Positions 16,313 through 24,360 of a DNA stretch of 34,573 nucleotides are shown one piece after another; the first letter of the stretch is position 1, and each line of letters begins with the position of its first letter. A model generated the notes under the pieces. That model had not been told where the DNA came from. It saw nothing but the letters and a program-made list of their open reading frames with translations, and ran no database searches. Source of the stretch: a bacterium (lineage in GTDB: Bacteria > Patescibacteriota > Minisyncoccia > Moranbacterales > GWC2-37-73); assembly GCA_003251635.1 (NCBI GenBank), contig QKEW01000015.1, positions 1 to 34,573 of the forward strand, read 5' to 3'. The position numbers and the translations under genes were made by a program.

Positions 16313-16594
16313 CTATTTTACAGCTTCTTTCAAAGCCTTTCCAGCTGTAAATTTCGGCACTCTCATTGCTGGGATTTGGATTTTTTCCTTAGTTTGAGGA
16401 TTAATTCCTTCGCGAGCCGCTCTATCAGAAATTCGGAAAGTTCCAAAACCAGTCATAGTTACTTTGTTTCCCTGTCGAATCTCTTCGGTAATCACTTCTT
16501 CAAAAGCCTCCAAAACCGCCATGATATCCTTCTTGGAAAGATCGGTTTTGTTGGAAATTGAATCAACTAATGCATCTTTGTTTACGTTAGCCAT
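16313..16594 (-). CDS. HU family DNA-binding protein
   Basis: A 93-residue protein, the normal HU length. The N-terminal helices read VNKDALVDSISNKTDLSKKD, the core motif is GFGTFRISDRAAREGINPQT (about 49-68; family consensus GFGxFxxxxRxxRxGxNPxT), and the beta-arm with IPAMRVPKFTAGKALK follows. HU binds DNA as a dimer, bends it and compacts the nucleoid. GGAGGTG 6 bases before the ATG is a very strong ribosome binding site. It has its own promoter in the gap after RNase Y and a terminator after it, so it is likely well expressed on its own. Confidence 0.96.
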   Translation of the reverse strand: MANVNKDALVDSISNKTDLSKKDIMAVLEAFEEVITEEIRQGNKVTMTGFGTFRISDRAAREGINPQTKEKIQIPAMRVPKFTAGKALKEAVK

Positions 16595-16645
16595 AAGACA
16601 CCTCCAATCCAGTTTTATTTTTAATATTTACCTCCTACTTTGTCT

Positions 16646-16674
16646 ATTTTACTTTTTTCAGAGAAATAAAGCAA
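16646..16674 (-). promoter_or_regulatory. Promoter for the HU gene
   Basis: On the minus strand TTGCTT (16674-16669) and TAAAAT (16651-16646) are separated by 17 bases. The HU leader of about 45 bases then carries an extra AGGAGGT (16636-16630) ahead of the real ribosome binding site. Confidence 0.6.
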
Positions 16675-16693
16675 ATTTTTATTCAATTACCTC

Positions 16694-18220
16694 CTAGCGA
16701 GCAAATTCCACGCTGCGAGTTTCGCGCAGAACATTAACCTTGATCTCGCCCGGATATTTCAACTCACCCTCAATTTTATCGGCAATTTCACGCGCCAATT
16801 TGATAGCTCCCAAGTCATCCACTTCTTCTGGCTTAACAAAAACTCGGATTTCCCGACCAGCTTGAATCGCATAAGCCTTTTCAATTCCCTCAAAAGAAGT
16901 TGCCACACTTTCCAACTCCTCCAAACGTTTCAGATAATTTTCCAAAGAATCCTTGCGGGCTCCTGGTCGACTGGCCGAAATAGCATCGGCCGCCGCTATA
17001 ATGAAAGCCTCTTGGGTTTCAAATGGATAATCTTCATGATGCGATTTGACCGCGTCAATAACACTCTTGGGCATGGAAAATTTGTTAAGAATCTTAATTC
17101 CGATTTCCACGTGAGTTCCTTGAATGTCGTGGTCAACCGCTTTGCCAATGTCATGAAAAAGTCCGGCTTTCTTAGCTACACTCACATCTGCCCCCAATTC
17201 AGCCGCCAGCGCACCGGAAAGATGAGCCACCTCCAAAGAATGCAACAAAGCATTTTGTCCAAAACTGGTACGATATCGGAGTCTTCCCAAAACATGGATA
17301 AGTTTCGGATCAACTCCTGCTACTCCAACGTCATAGGCAGCCGCCTCCCCAGCTTCACGAATCTTATTATTGATTTCCTTTTTAGCAAATTCGACCGCCT
17401 CCTCAATTTTGGTTGGATGAATTCGTCCATCTCCCAAAAGTTTTTCCAAAGCAATTCGAGCAGTTTCTCGGCGCACTGGATCAAAACCAGAAATTACAAC
17501 CGCCTCCGGCGTATCATCCACAATAATCTCCACTCCGGTCATTTTTTCCAGAGATTTTATGTTGCGACCCTCGCGACCAATAATTCGACCCTTAACTTCA
17601 TCCGACGGAATCGAAACTGTAGTTGTCATGACTTCCGATGCATGTGATCCGGCATATTTTTGAATAACTCCGGTCATGATATTTTTAGCCTTTTTCTCCA
17701 ACTCAACCATGCCAGTCTTTTCCAATTTAGCAATTTTGTCCGCAATCAAATCCCGAGTTTCCTCTTCAGTTAACTGCAACAAAATTTTCTTAGCTTGAAC
17801 CTTGGAAAGTCCAGCGATCTTTTCCAATCTTTCCAATTCTTTTTTTCGAGCCAACTCGGTCTCCTTTTTAATTCGACGAATTTCCTCAATTTTTCTCTCC
17901 AAATTGTTTTTTCCGACCTCCAATTCATCCAATTTCTTGTCCAAAACTTCTTCTCTTTTTTCCAAACGCTGCTCCAAACGCATGATCTGATCTTCCCGAG
18001 CTTTCTCTTTTTGCTTAGCTTCCTCCAAAATCTCCACAGCCTTGTTCTTAGCATCCAAGATAGTCTCCTGAGATTTTTTTTCAGCCTCTTCGATTATCTT
18101 TTCAACCCGACCTTCGGCCGTATTCAGCTGCTTTTTAGCAATCGATTGCCTAACGAAATAACCACCGAGAGCTCCTGCTGAAATCGAGAGCAAAGCGGTT
18201 ACGATTAAACCTATTCCCAT
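16694..18220 (-). CDS. rny: Ribonuclease Y
   Basis: At 508 residues it has the usual length. It has an N-terminal membrane helix (about 1-23), a long charged coiled coil (about 30-190), a KH RNA-binding domain around GRIIGREGRNIKSLEKMTGV (about 212-231), and an HD phosphohydrolase domain with LLHSLEVAHL and the catalytic HD in GLFHDIGKAVDHD. RNase Y is a membrane-bound endoribonuclease that starts mRNA decay in many Gram-positive and CPR-type bacteria. Its stop codon overlaps an AGGAGGT sequence (16695-16689). The gene is divergent from gpmI across a 253-base gap. Confidence 0.96.
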   Translation of the reverse strand: MGIGLIVTALLSISAGALGGYFVRQSIAKKQLNTAEGRVEKIIEEAEKKSQETILDAKNKAVEILEEAKQKEKAREDQIMRLEQRLEKREEVLDKKLDELEVGKNNLERKIEEIRRIKKETELARKKELERLEKIAGLSKVQAKKILLQLTEEETRDLIADKIAKLEKTGMVELEKKAKNIMTGVIQKYAGSHASEVMTTTVSIPSDEVKGRIIGREGRNIKSLEKMTGVEIIVDDTPEAVVISGFDPVRRETARIALEKLLGDGRIHPTKIEEAVEFAKKEINNKIREAGEAAAYDVGVAGVDPKLIHVLGRLRYRTSFGQNALLHSLEVAHLSGALAAELGADVSVAKKAGLFHDIGKAVDHDIQGTHVEIGIKILNKFSMPKSVIDAVKSHHEDYPFETQEAFIIAAADAISASRPGARKDSLENYLKRLEELESVATSFEGIEKAYAIQAGREIRVFVKPEEVDDLGAIKLAREIADKIEGELKYPGEIKVNVLRETRSVEFAR

Positions 18221-18436
18221 ATTTTTTCAATTTTCAAGCGAACAAAATCGGCCCGACTAAAATAAAGACGGCTTTATGGAACCAAGATTTAGCATTTTTT
18301 CCAAAGTATTTTTTGATTGCATCTTATTTTTTGTCTATTTTAAACCAAATCAAGTCTTGTCCGATTAAAAATCCTTCTGTTACTTATAACGCTCCCATCA
18401 TACAGGTTTTAATGGTTTTTGTCAAAAGCTCAAAAG

Positions 18437-18445
18437 TGTTATAAA
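18437..18445 (+). promoter_or_regulatory. Extended -10 promoter for gpmI
   Basis: TGT precedes TATAAA (18440-18445); a TTGTCA lies only 15 bases upstream. Just below it, AGCTAA/TTAGCT (18453-18458/18462-18467) forms a small hairpin between AGGAG and the ATG. Confidence 0.5.
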
Positions 18446-18473
18446 ATAGGAGAGCTAACTCTTAGCTAAACTT

Positions 18474-20039
18474 ATGTACAAGCCAGTTGTTTTGGCAATT
18501 TTAGATGGTTGGGGAATCAGCAGTAATCCACGCGGTAATGTACTGGAAGAAACCCCCTTGCCAACCATAGAAAAATTGGAAAAATTTTATCCGATGACAA
18601 CCTTACAAGCCAGCGGTATTTCCGTCGGTCTTTTTTGGGGCGAACCTGGCAACAGCGAAGTTGGTCACATGGCTCTAGGCTCAGGACGTATTATTTATCA
18701 AAATTTACCTCGAATCACCCTAGCTACTCAAGATGGAACTTTTTTTTCCAATGAAGCCCTGCTTTCAGCTATCAAAAATGCAAAAGATAACAAAAGCTCC
18801 CTTCACCTGATGGGCTTGATTGGCGATGGTAGTGTTCATTCATATGTTGAGCACCTCTTTTCCCTCTTGGAAATGGTGAAACAAAATGGTCTAAAAAAAG
18901 TTTTTATCCATGCCTTTACCGATGGTCGAGATTCTCCGGAAACCTCCGGGGCTCAAACGATTGCCAAACTACAAAGCAAGATGAAATCAATAGGGGTTGG
19001 AAAAATTGCCAGTCTTTGCGGACGTAACTGGGCCATGGATCGAAACAACAATTGGGATCGAATTGAAAAAGCCTATCGACTCCTGACAGAAGGAAAAGGC
19101 GACAAATTCGATGATCCAATCAAAGCCCTAAAAGCTTCCTATGAAAAAGATATAACCGATGAGTATCTGGAACCTTGCGTTATCGAAGAAAAGGGTCAAC
19201 CTGTCGCCACTATCAAAAATAAAGACTCGATCATATTCTTTAACTTTCGCGAAGATCGAGCCCGTCAAATAACCAAAGCTTTTGTTCTGCCCAGTTTTGA
19301 CAAATTTAAGAAAGAGCCACTGGAAACCGACTTTGTAACCATGGTTGAGTATGAAAAAGATTTACCGGTAAAAATTGCCTTTCCACCAGAATTACCCGTT
19401 GGAGGTTTGGGTGAGGTTCTGAGTAAAAATCATCTCAAACAATTAAGGATTGCCGAAACAGAAAAATACGCTCACGTTACCTATTTTTTCAATTTAGGCA
19501 AAGAAGAACCTTGGCCTGGAGAAGATCGCCTTTTGGTTCCATCTCCATCAGTTTCCAAATTCGATGAAAAACCTGAAATGAGCGCTGCCAAAATCAACAA
19601 AAAATTAATTGAGGCCATCAAGACAAAAAAATATGATTTCACCTTGGTCAATTTTGCCAATCCGGATATGGTTGGACACACAGCCAATCATGATGCTTGC
19701 GTTGAAGCGGTCAAGACCGTTGACGAATGTCTTTCTGAATTGATTCCAGCTGTTTTGAAAGTTGGTGGCTGTCTTCTAATCACAGCCGACCATGGCAACA
19801 TCGAACAAATCGTCAATTTTACCACTGGGAGAAAAGATACTGAACACACTACCAATCCGGTGCCCCTCTGGTTTGTTACCGCTGAAAATCACCGCGAAAA
19901 AGATGCCTCTGAAATAGCTCGCCAAAAAAATGAAATCGGCGGACTTCTTAGCGATCTGGCCCCAACCATCCTTGATCTTATGGGAATAAAAAAGACAGAT
20001 AAAATGACCGGGGAAAGTCTTTTGGATGTCTTGCAATAA
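18474..20039 (+). CDS. gpmI: 2,3-bisphosphoglycerate-independent phosphoglycerate mutase
   Basis: A 521-residue protein of the alkaline-phosphatase superfamily. It interconverts 3- and 2-phosphoglycerate in glycolysis using two metal ions. Visible motifs are the N-terminal metal site LAILDGWG (D11), the phosphorylated serine in GNSEVGHMALGSGR (S61), the substrate-binding stretches FTDGRDSPETSG, RNWAMDRNNNWDR and FNFREDRARQ, and the C-terminal metal motifs NFANPDMVGHTANHDA and ITADHGNIEQ. The full length and all motifs point to an active enzyme. It is the only plus-strand gene in the housekeeping block and converges on clpP with a shared terminator. Confidence 0.97.
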   Translation: MYKPVVLAILDGWGISSNPRGNVLEETPLPTIEKLEKFYPMTTLQASGISVGLFWGEPGNSEVGHMALGSGRIIYQNLPRITLATQDGTFFSNEALLSAIKNAKDNKSSLHLMGLIGDGSVHSYVEHLFSLLEMVKQNGLKKVFIHAFTDGRDSPETSGAQTIAKLQSKMKSIGVGKIASLCGRNWAMDRNNNWDRIEKAYRLLTEGKGDKFDDPIKALKASYEKDITDEYLEPCVIEEKGQPVATIKNKDSIIFFNFREDRARQITKAFVLPSFDKFKKEPLETDFVTMVEYEKDLPVKIAFPPELPVGGLGEVLSKNHLKQLRIAETEKYAHVTYFFNLGKEEPWPGEDRLLVPSPSVSKFDEKPEMSAAKINKKLIEAIKTKKYDFTLVNFANPDMVGHTANHDACVEAVKTVDECLSELIPAVLKVGGCLLITADHGNIEQIVNFTTGRKDTEHTTNPVPLWFVTAENHREKDASEIARQKNEIGGLLSDLAPTILDLMGIKKTDKMTGESLLDVLQ

Positions 20040-20066
20040 AAAAACAAACTTCTGCTGAGTTCAAAC

Positions 20067-20092
20067 TAAAAATCCCCTTTCGGGGATTTTTA
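20067..20092. terminator. Bidirectional terminator between gpmI and clpP
   Basis: An 11-bp stem TAAAAATCCCC/GGGGATTTTTA with loop TTTC, with A- and T-runs within the arms so it can act on both strands. Confidence 0.9.
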
Positions 20093-20119
20093 AATATCAA
20101 ATCAATGAAACCAATGCGC

Positions 20120-20716
20120 CTATTTGATAATTTTATCGACGATTCCGTAATCAATTGCCTCTTCGGCTGACATAAAATAATCTCGATCCGTGTCCCTTTC
20201 CACCTTGGCTAATTTTTGATTGGTATTTTTGGCTAAAATTTGATTCAATCTGTTTTTAGTCTTCAAGATATGGCGAGCGTGAATATCAATATCGCTAGCT
20301 TGACCTTGAGCTCCGCCCAAAACCTGATGAATCATAACTTCAGCGTTAGGTAAAATCATGCGCTTGCCTTTTTTACCAGCCGAAAGCAGCAAAGCTGCTC
20401 CGGAAGCTGCCAACCCCAAACAAATGGTCTGCACATCCGGCTTAACATATTGCATAGTGTCATAAATAGCCAATGCACTGGAAACTACTCCGCCCGGAGA
20501 ATTAATATAAAGCTTGATGTCTTCCTTGGAATTTTGTTGTTCCAAAAAAAGCAGTTGAGCAATAATATTATTAGCCACGCCGTCCTCAATTGGACTTCCC
20601 AGAAAAATTATTCGATCTTTCAAAAGCCTCGAATAAATGTCATAAGCCCGCTCGCCAAAGTGAGTCTTTTCAATGACCGTTGGAATCAAATATTGATTGG
20701 AAATATTTTTTTCCAT
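20120..20716 (-). CDS. clpP: ATP-dependent Clp protease proteolytic subunit
   Basis: A 198-residue serine protease subunit. The catalytic triad is readable: S105 in [15 protein letters not shown]130 in [11 protein letters not shown] and D175 in [16 protein letters not shown]. The conserved [19 protein letters not shown] and the final [11 protein letters not shown] are present. ClpP forms a barrel that degrades proteins unfolded by ClpX or ClpC. It follows tig by 26 bases, the common tig-clpP order; clpX is not adjacent. It could also be written as part of a nusA-ppa-tig-clpP run on the minus strand. Confidence 0.97.
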   Translation of the reverse strand: MEKNISNQYLIPTVIEKTHFGERAYDIYSRLLKDRIIFLGSPIEDGVANNIIAQLLFLEQQNSKEDIKLYINSPGGVVSSALAIYDTMQYVKPDVQTICLGLAASGAALLLSAGKKGKRMILPNAEVMIHQVLGGAQGQASDIDIHARHILKTKNRLNQILAKNTNQKLAKVERDTDRDYFMSAEEAIDYGIVDKIIK

Positions 20717-20742
20717 ATGTGTGAAAATTAATTTTTAAAAAA

Positions 20743-22038
20743 TTAAACCAATTCTGCCAATTTTACAAAAACTTCTTCATTTTGTAGATTTCCCTTAACA
20801 AAATCATACACTTTGGCCAAATCAAGTTTCTTTTCAATATCTTTGACATTTTTGTATTGAGCCAAAGTTTTGTTCATCTCAGCCTCAATCAATTTTGAGT
20901 CAATCTTTATTTCCAACTCCTTAGCTACCTCTTCCAAGGCCAAGGCTGCCAAAATTCTCTTTTCAGCCTGCGGTCGCCAATCTTTTTCCAAATCTTCTTT
21001 GGTTTTCTTCAATTGATCCAAATAAGTTTCCAAATTGACTCCCATCGGTGAAAGTTGCATTTCAAATTCTCCCAACATCCTTTGCAACTCCTCTTCAACC
21101 AAAATTTCCGGCAATTCGGCCTTGGTTGATTCAATCAATTTTTCAACTTGCTGAGCCTTTTTCTTCTCTTTAACTTCCTTTTCTTTTTCCTTCTTGATTC
21201 CTTCTTCCAAACTCTCTTTGAGTTTGTCTAAATTTTCAAATTTACCCAAAGAAGCAGCAAAAGCATCGTTGATCTCAGGTTTTTTTCGTTCCTGAACCTC
21301 AATCAGTTTAACTTCGAACTGAGCCGGTTTTCCCGCCAAACTTTTCTCGTGATATTGGTCTGGGAACTTTAACTCGAAACTTTTTTCTTCTCCTGCCTTC
21401 ATTCCAATCAAATTTTCCTCAAAGCCTGGAATAAAAACTCCGCGACCCAAGATCAATGAATGATTCTTACTGGAACCACCCTCAATTGGCACGCCTTCTC
21501 TTTTTACTTGAAAATCCACCGTGACACTATCCTCTTTTTTAGCTTCCCTACTTACCACTACCAACTGCACCCGACTTTGAGCCAATTGCTCCAATTCTTT
21601 TTGGATTTCCTCTTGATCAACTTCGATTTTTTCTTTAGCGCCAGCTTTGTTTACTTTTTTTATCTTGTCCCGCCAATTCTTTACCTCAGCTTCGGGCATA
21701 ACTGCCGTTACAATCTTGTATTCAAAGTCATTTTCCGGAGCAACTTTCAAAATCTCAGCCTTAGGTTGACCAATAGCTTCAATTTTATCTTTTTTCAAAA
21801 CCTCAGGATAAGTTTTTGCTATGGTTAGCTGAGCTGCTTCGTCCAATACTACATTTGATCCAACTTTTTCTTCAATTAACTTTCGCGGCGCCTTGCCAGA
21901 ACGAAAACCCGGAATTTTGATTTCCTGGGAAATTTTCTTAACTGCTTCATCAATATTTTCCTTCCAACCATCCCAAGAAACACTGATGCTCAATTCTATT
22001 TTTGATTTAGGTAATTTTTTAATTTCCGATTTAATCAT
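20743..22038 (-). CDS. tig: Trigger factor (ribosome-associated chaperone)
   Basis: A 431-residue protein with three expected parts. The N-terminal ribosome-binding domain carries GFRSGKAPRKLIEE (G44-F45-R46; family signature GFRxGxxP). The FKBP-like PPIase domain spans about 160-245 (DSVTVDFQVKREGVPIEG … LGRGVFIPGFEENLIGMKAG). The C-terminal helical chaperone domain is Lys/Glu-rich. Trigger factor meets nascent chains at the ribosome exit. It lies between ppa and clpP. Confidence 0.95.
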   Translation of the reverse strand: MIKSEIKKLPKSKIELSISVSWDGWKENIDEAVKKISQEIKIPGFRSGKAPRKLIEEKVGSNVVLDEAAQLTIAKTYPEVLKKDKIEAIGQPKAEILKVAPENDFEYKIVTAVMPEAEVKNWRDKIKKVNKAGAKEKIEVDQEEIQKELEQLAQSRVQLVVVSREAKKEDSVTVDFQVKREGVPIEGGSSKNHSLILGRGVFIPGFEENLIGMKAGEEKSFELKFPDQYHEKSLAGKPAQFEVKLIEVQERKKPEINDAFAASLGKFENLDKLKESLEEGIKKEKEKEVKEKKKAQQVEKLIESTKAELPEILVEEELQRMLGEFEMQLSPMGVNLETYLDQLKKTKEDLEKDWRPQAEKRILAALALEEVAKELEIKIDSKLIEAEMNKTLAQYKNVKDIEKKLDLAKVYDFVKGNLQNEEVFVKLAELV

Positions 22039-22112
22039 ATTTTCTTTGTGACATACACAACCTGAAACAAAATTCCTTATTTCCTATTGCACATGACTTA
22101 TTAGCAAAATTC

Positions 22113-22658
22113 TTATTTAGCCATTTTCTTTTGATAAAGCTTCTGTCCCTTGGCAACTGCTGCCCAAGCCTTCTCTTTGTTGCCAAATCCTTTAATTTCA
22201 ACGCTCTTACCCTCGATAGTCTTATAGGTCTCAAAAAAATGCTTGATTTCTTTAAGTGTGTATTGATTCACATCCTTGAGATCTTTGACTTCATCCCAAC
22301 GCGGATCACTGGCTGGCACCGCAATCAACTTGTCATCGCCTTCTCCACCATCAATCATTTTCATAATTCCAACCGGTCGAGCTTCCACCAAAACGCCCAC
22401 TGCCAGTGGATAGGTTGTTAGAATAACCACGTCTAAAGCGTCATTGTCATCCCAAAGAGTTTGGGGCACAAATCCATAATCGAAAGGATAGTCCTGAGCA
22501 GTTTTCATGGCTCGATCCAACTTAATCAAACCGGTTTCCTTATCGATCTCATATTTATTTTTAGATCCTTTAGGAATTTCCACGATAACATTAACAACCT
22601 TGGGAGCTTCTTCCCCGACTGAAACTTCATGCCATAAATTCATATTGATTGATGACAA
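22113..22658 (-). CDS. ppa: Inorganic pyrophosphatase (family I)
   Basis: A 181-residue soluble pyrophosphatase, the normal bacterial length. Conserved active-site stretches are EIPKGSKNKYEIDKETGLI, YPFDYGFVPQTLWDDNDALD with metal-binding Asp residues, and MIDGGEGDDKLIAVPASDPRW. It hydrolyses PPi from polymer synthesis, pulling those reactions forward. It is 82 bases below nusA and 74 above tig on the same strand. Confidence 0.96.
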   Translation of the reverse strand: MSSINMNLWHEVSVGEEAPKVVNVIVEIPKGSKNKYEIDKETGLIKLDRAMKTAQDYPFDYGFVPQTLWDDNDALDVVILTTYPLAVGVLVEARPVGIMKMIDGGEGDDKLIAVPASDPRWDEVKDLKDVNQYTLKEIKHFFETYKTIEGKSVEIKGFGNKEKAWAAVAKGQKLYQKKMAK

Positions 22659-22740
22659 CTTGATTTTGCAATTAACAATTACGCTTAATTACAAGAAAAA
22701 GTTAAATAAATTTAATTTTTAAAAAATTATCTGCGCTTTT

Positions 22741-24021
22741 TTATTTATTATCTTCAGTTTCACTTTCTTCAACTGACTCACCAGATTCAGCCTTAGCCGT
22801 TTTGGGTTCATCCTCATCACTCAAAACATCAATTCTCCAACCGGTCAATTTGGCAGCCAAACGCACGTTCTGACCTTTTTTACCGATAGCCAATGATAAC
22901 TGCTCAGCTGGAACCTTAACTTGAGCCTTTTTCTCAGCCTCATTAATTTCCACCAATAAAACCTTAGCTGGACTAATAGCTGCGGCGATAAATTTTTCCG
23001 GATCACTGCTCCATTCAATAATATCAATCTTTTCACCACCTAATTCATCGATAATGGCCTGAACTCGAGTCCCTTTTTGTCCAACACAAGAACCGATCGG
23101 ATCAATTCCTTCTTCATTGGAAGAAACTGCGATCTTAGTTCGAGAACCAGCTTCGCGCGCCACTGATTTGATCTCGACAGTCTTGGCAAAGATTTCCGGA
23201 ACTTCCAATTCAAAAAGTTTCTTAACCATTTCACCACTGGTTCGACTCAAAGTTATACCCGGTCCTTTAGGATCAGATTCTACCTTATTCAAATAAACCT
23301 TTACTCTTTGGCCAATTCGATAAGACTCCCCTCGCACCTGCTCAGACGGAAACAAAACTCCAGTTGATTTTCCCAAATCAATATAGACATTATTTCCTTC
23401 AATCCGTTGAACCGTTCCGCTTATCACTTCGCCTTCTTTTTCTTTGTACTCGGCAAACATTGATTCTCTTTCAGCCTCACGAACCCTTTGAATGATAACC
23501 TGTTTAGCGGTTTGAGCTGCAACTCGGCCATAATCTTCCTTGGATTCCAATTCAATCTCAATCACATCACCAATTTTCGAATCTTTTTTGATTTTCTGGG
23601 CATCTTCCAAGGTAATATCCCGCTCCATATTATAACGAGGTAATTTTTCATCTCCATCAACATCCTCTTCACTCTCTGACATTTGCTCCTCTCTGGAAAC
23701 TTTTTTAGGATCTTCTTCAACTTCGGAATCTTCAGCTAATTCATCTTCACTGACAAATTCTCGCAATGTTTCATCCACCACGTCCTTCATTAGAAAAAAT
23801 TTGGTTTGACCTGAAACACTGTCAAACTCCGCACGAATCTTCTGACCACGTTTCCCGTAATCCTTTTTATAAGCTGCTGCCAAAGCCGCTTCGATAATTT
23901 CAATAACCTTATCCCGAGCTATTCCCTTTTCATCGGCAATTTGCATAATTGCGCTACCGAATTCACCCAAACGGCCGCTGAAAGATTGATTATCCTGATC
24001 TTGATTTTTGATTTTAGTCAT
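22741..24021 (-). CDS. nusA: Transcription termination/antitermination factor NusA
   Basis: A 426-residue protein. The N-terminal RNA-polymerase-binding domain (RDKVIEIIEAALAAAYKKDYG, about 36-56) is interrupted by a highly acidic insert (about 94-125, rich in Glu and Asp). It is followed by an S1 domain (GEVISGTVQRIEGNNVYIDLG) and two KH domains ending with IGKKGQNVRLAAKLTGWRIDV. The tail is acidic (GESVEESETEDNK). NusA modulates pausing, intrinsic termination and antitermination. The usual neighbours rimP and infB are absent here. It has a perfect promoter followed by a terminator hairpin in its leader. Confidence 0.96.
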   Translation of the reverse strand: MTKIKNQDQDNQSFSGRLGEFGSAIMQIADEKGIARDKVIEIIEAALAAAYKKDYGKRGQKIRAEFDSVSGQTKFFLMKDVVDETLREFVSEDELAEDSEVEEDPKKVSREEQMSESEEDVDGDEKLPRYNMERDITLEDAQKIKKDSKIGDVIEIELESKEDYGRVAAQTAKQVIIQRVREAERESMFAEYKEKEGEVISGTVQRIEGNNVYIDLGKSTGVLFPSEQVRGESYRIGQRVKVYLNKVESDPKGPGITLSRTSGEMVKKLFELEVPEIFAKTVEIKSVAREAGSRTKIAVSSNEEGIDPIGSCVGQKGTRVQAIIDELGGEKIDIIEWSSDPEKFIAAAISPAKVLLVEINEAEKKAQVKVPAEQLSLAIGKKGQNVRLAAKLTGWRIDVLSDEDEPKTAKAESGESVEESETEDNK

Positions 24022-24156
24022 ATTTCATTTAACCTCAAAATGATTTTGGTTCAAAAAATCATTTTGATTTTATCAATTAGTTTTATTAAATTAATTCACG
24101 CCACTTTTTAATACGCATCGAGAAATAGTTTCTTTCGATTTTAAAATTATCTAAAG

Positions 24157-24183
24157 AAAAAAGCCCGCTTCGCCAGCGAACTT
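24157..24183 (-). promoter_or_regulatory. Terminator hairpin in the nusA leader (attenuator candidate)
   Basis: On the minus strand an 8-bp stem AAGTTCGC/GCGGGCTT (with G-T pairs) and a 7-base loop is followed by TTTTTT. It begins only about 20 bases below the predicted nusA transcription start and 140 bases above the ATG. Read-through is therefore needed for nusA expression, which suggests attenuation, possibly by NusA itself. The inner TTCG/CGAA pairing offers an alternative fold. Confidence 0.6.
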
Positions 24184-24206
24184 CCCAAAAACCATTCTTC
24201 TATTCG

Positions 24207-24235
24207 ATTATAGTCCAAAAATCAGTTTTTGTCAA
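24207..24235 (-). promoter_or_regulatory. Perfect consensus sigma-70-type promoter for nusA
   Basis: TTGACA (24235-24230) and TATAAT (24212-24207) on the minus strand with exactly 17 bases between them. Confidence 0.92.
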
Positions 24236-24294
24236 CACAAAACACCCAAACTTGAATTTAAATAAAATAAAAATAAGACGACAAGCCATATAAA

Positions 24295-24330
24295 ACAACC
24301 CCCTGAAACCATCACGGCCAAGGGGATTGT
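24295..24330 (-). terminator. Terminator-like hairpin after the acidic repeat gene
   Basis: Arms ACAACCCCCT and AGGGGATTGT pair with one mismatch across a 16-base loop; a short T-run follows on the minus strand. It lies between the acidic repeat protein gene and the nusA promoter. Confidence 0.6.
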
Positions 24331-24360
24331 ATCGCACAAGATAAGCTCTATGCAAGAAAT

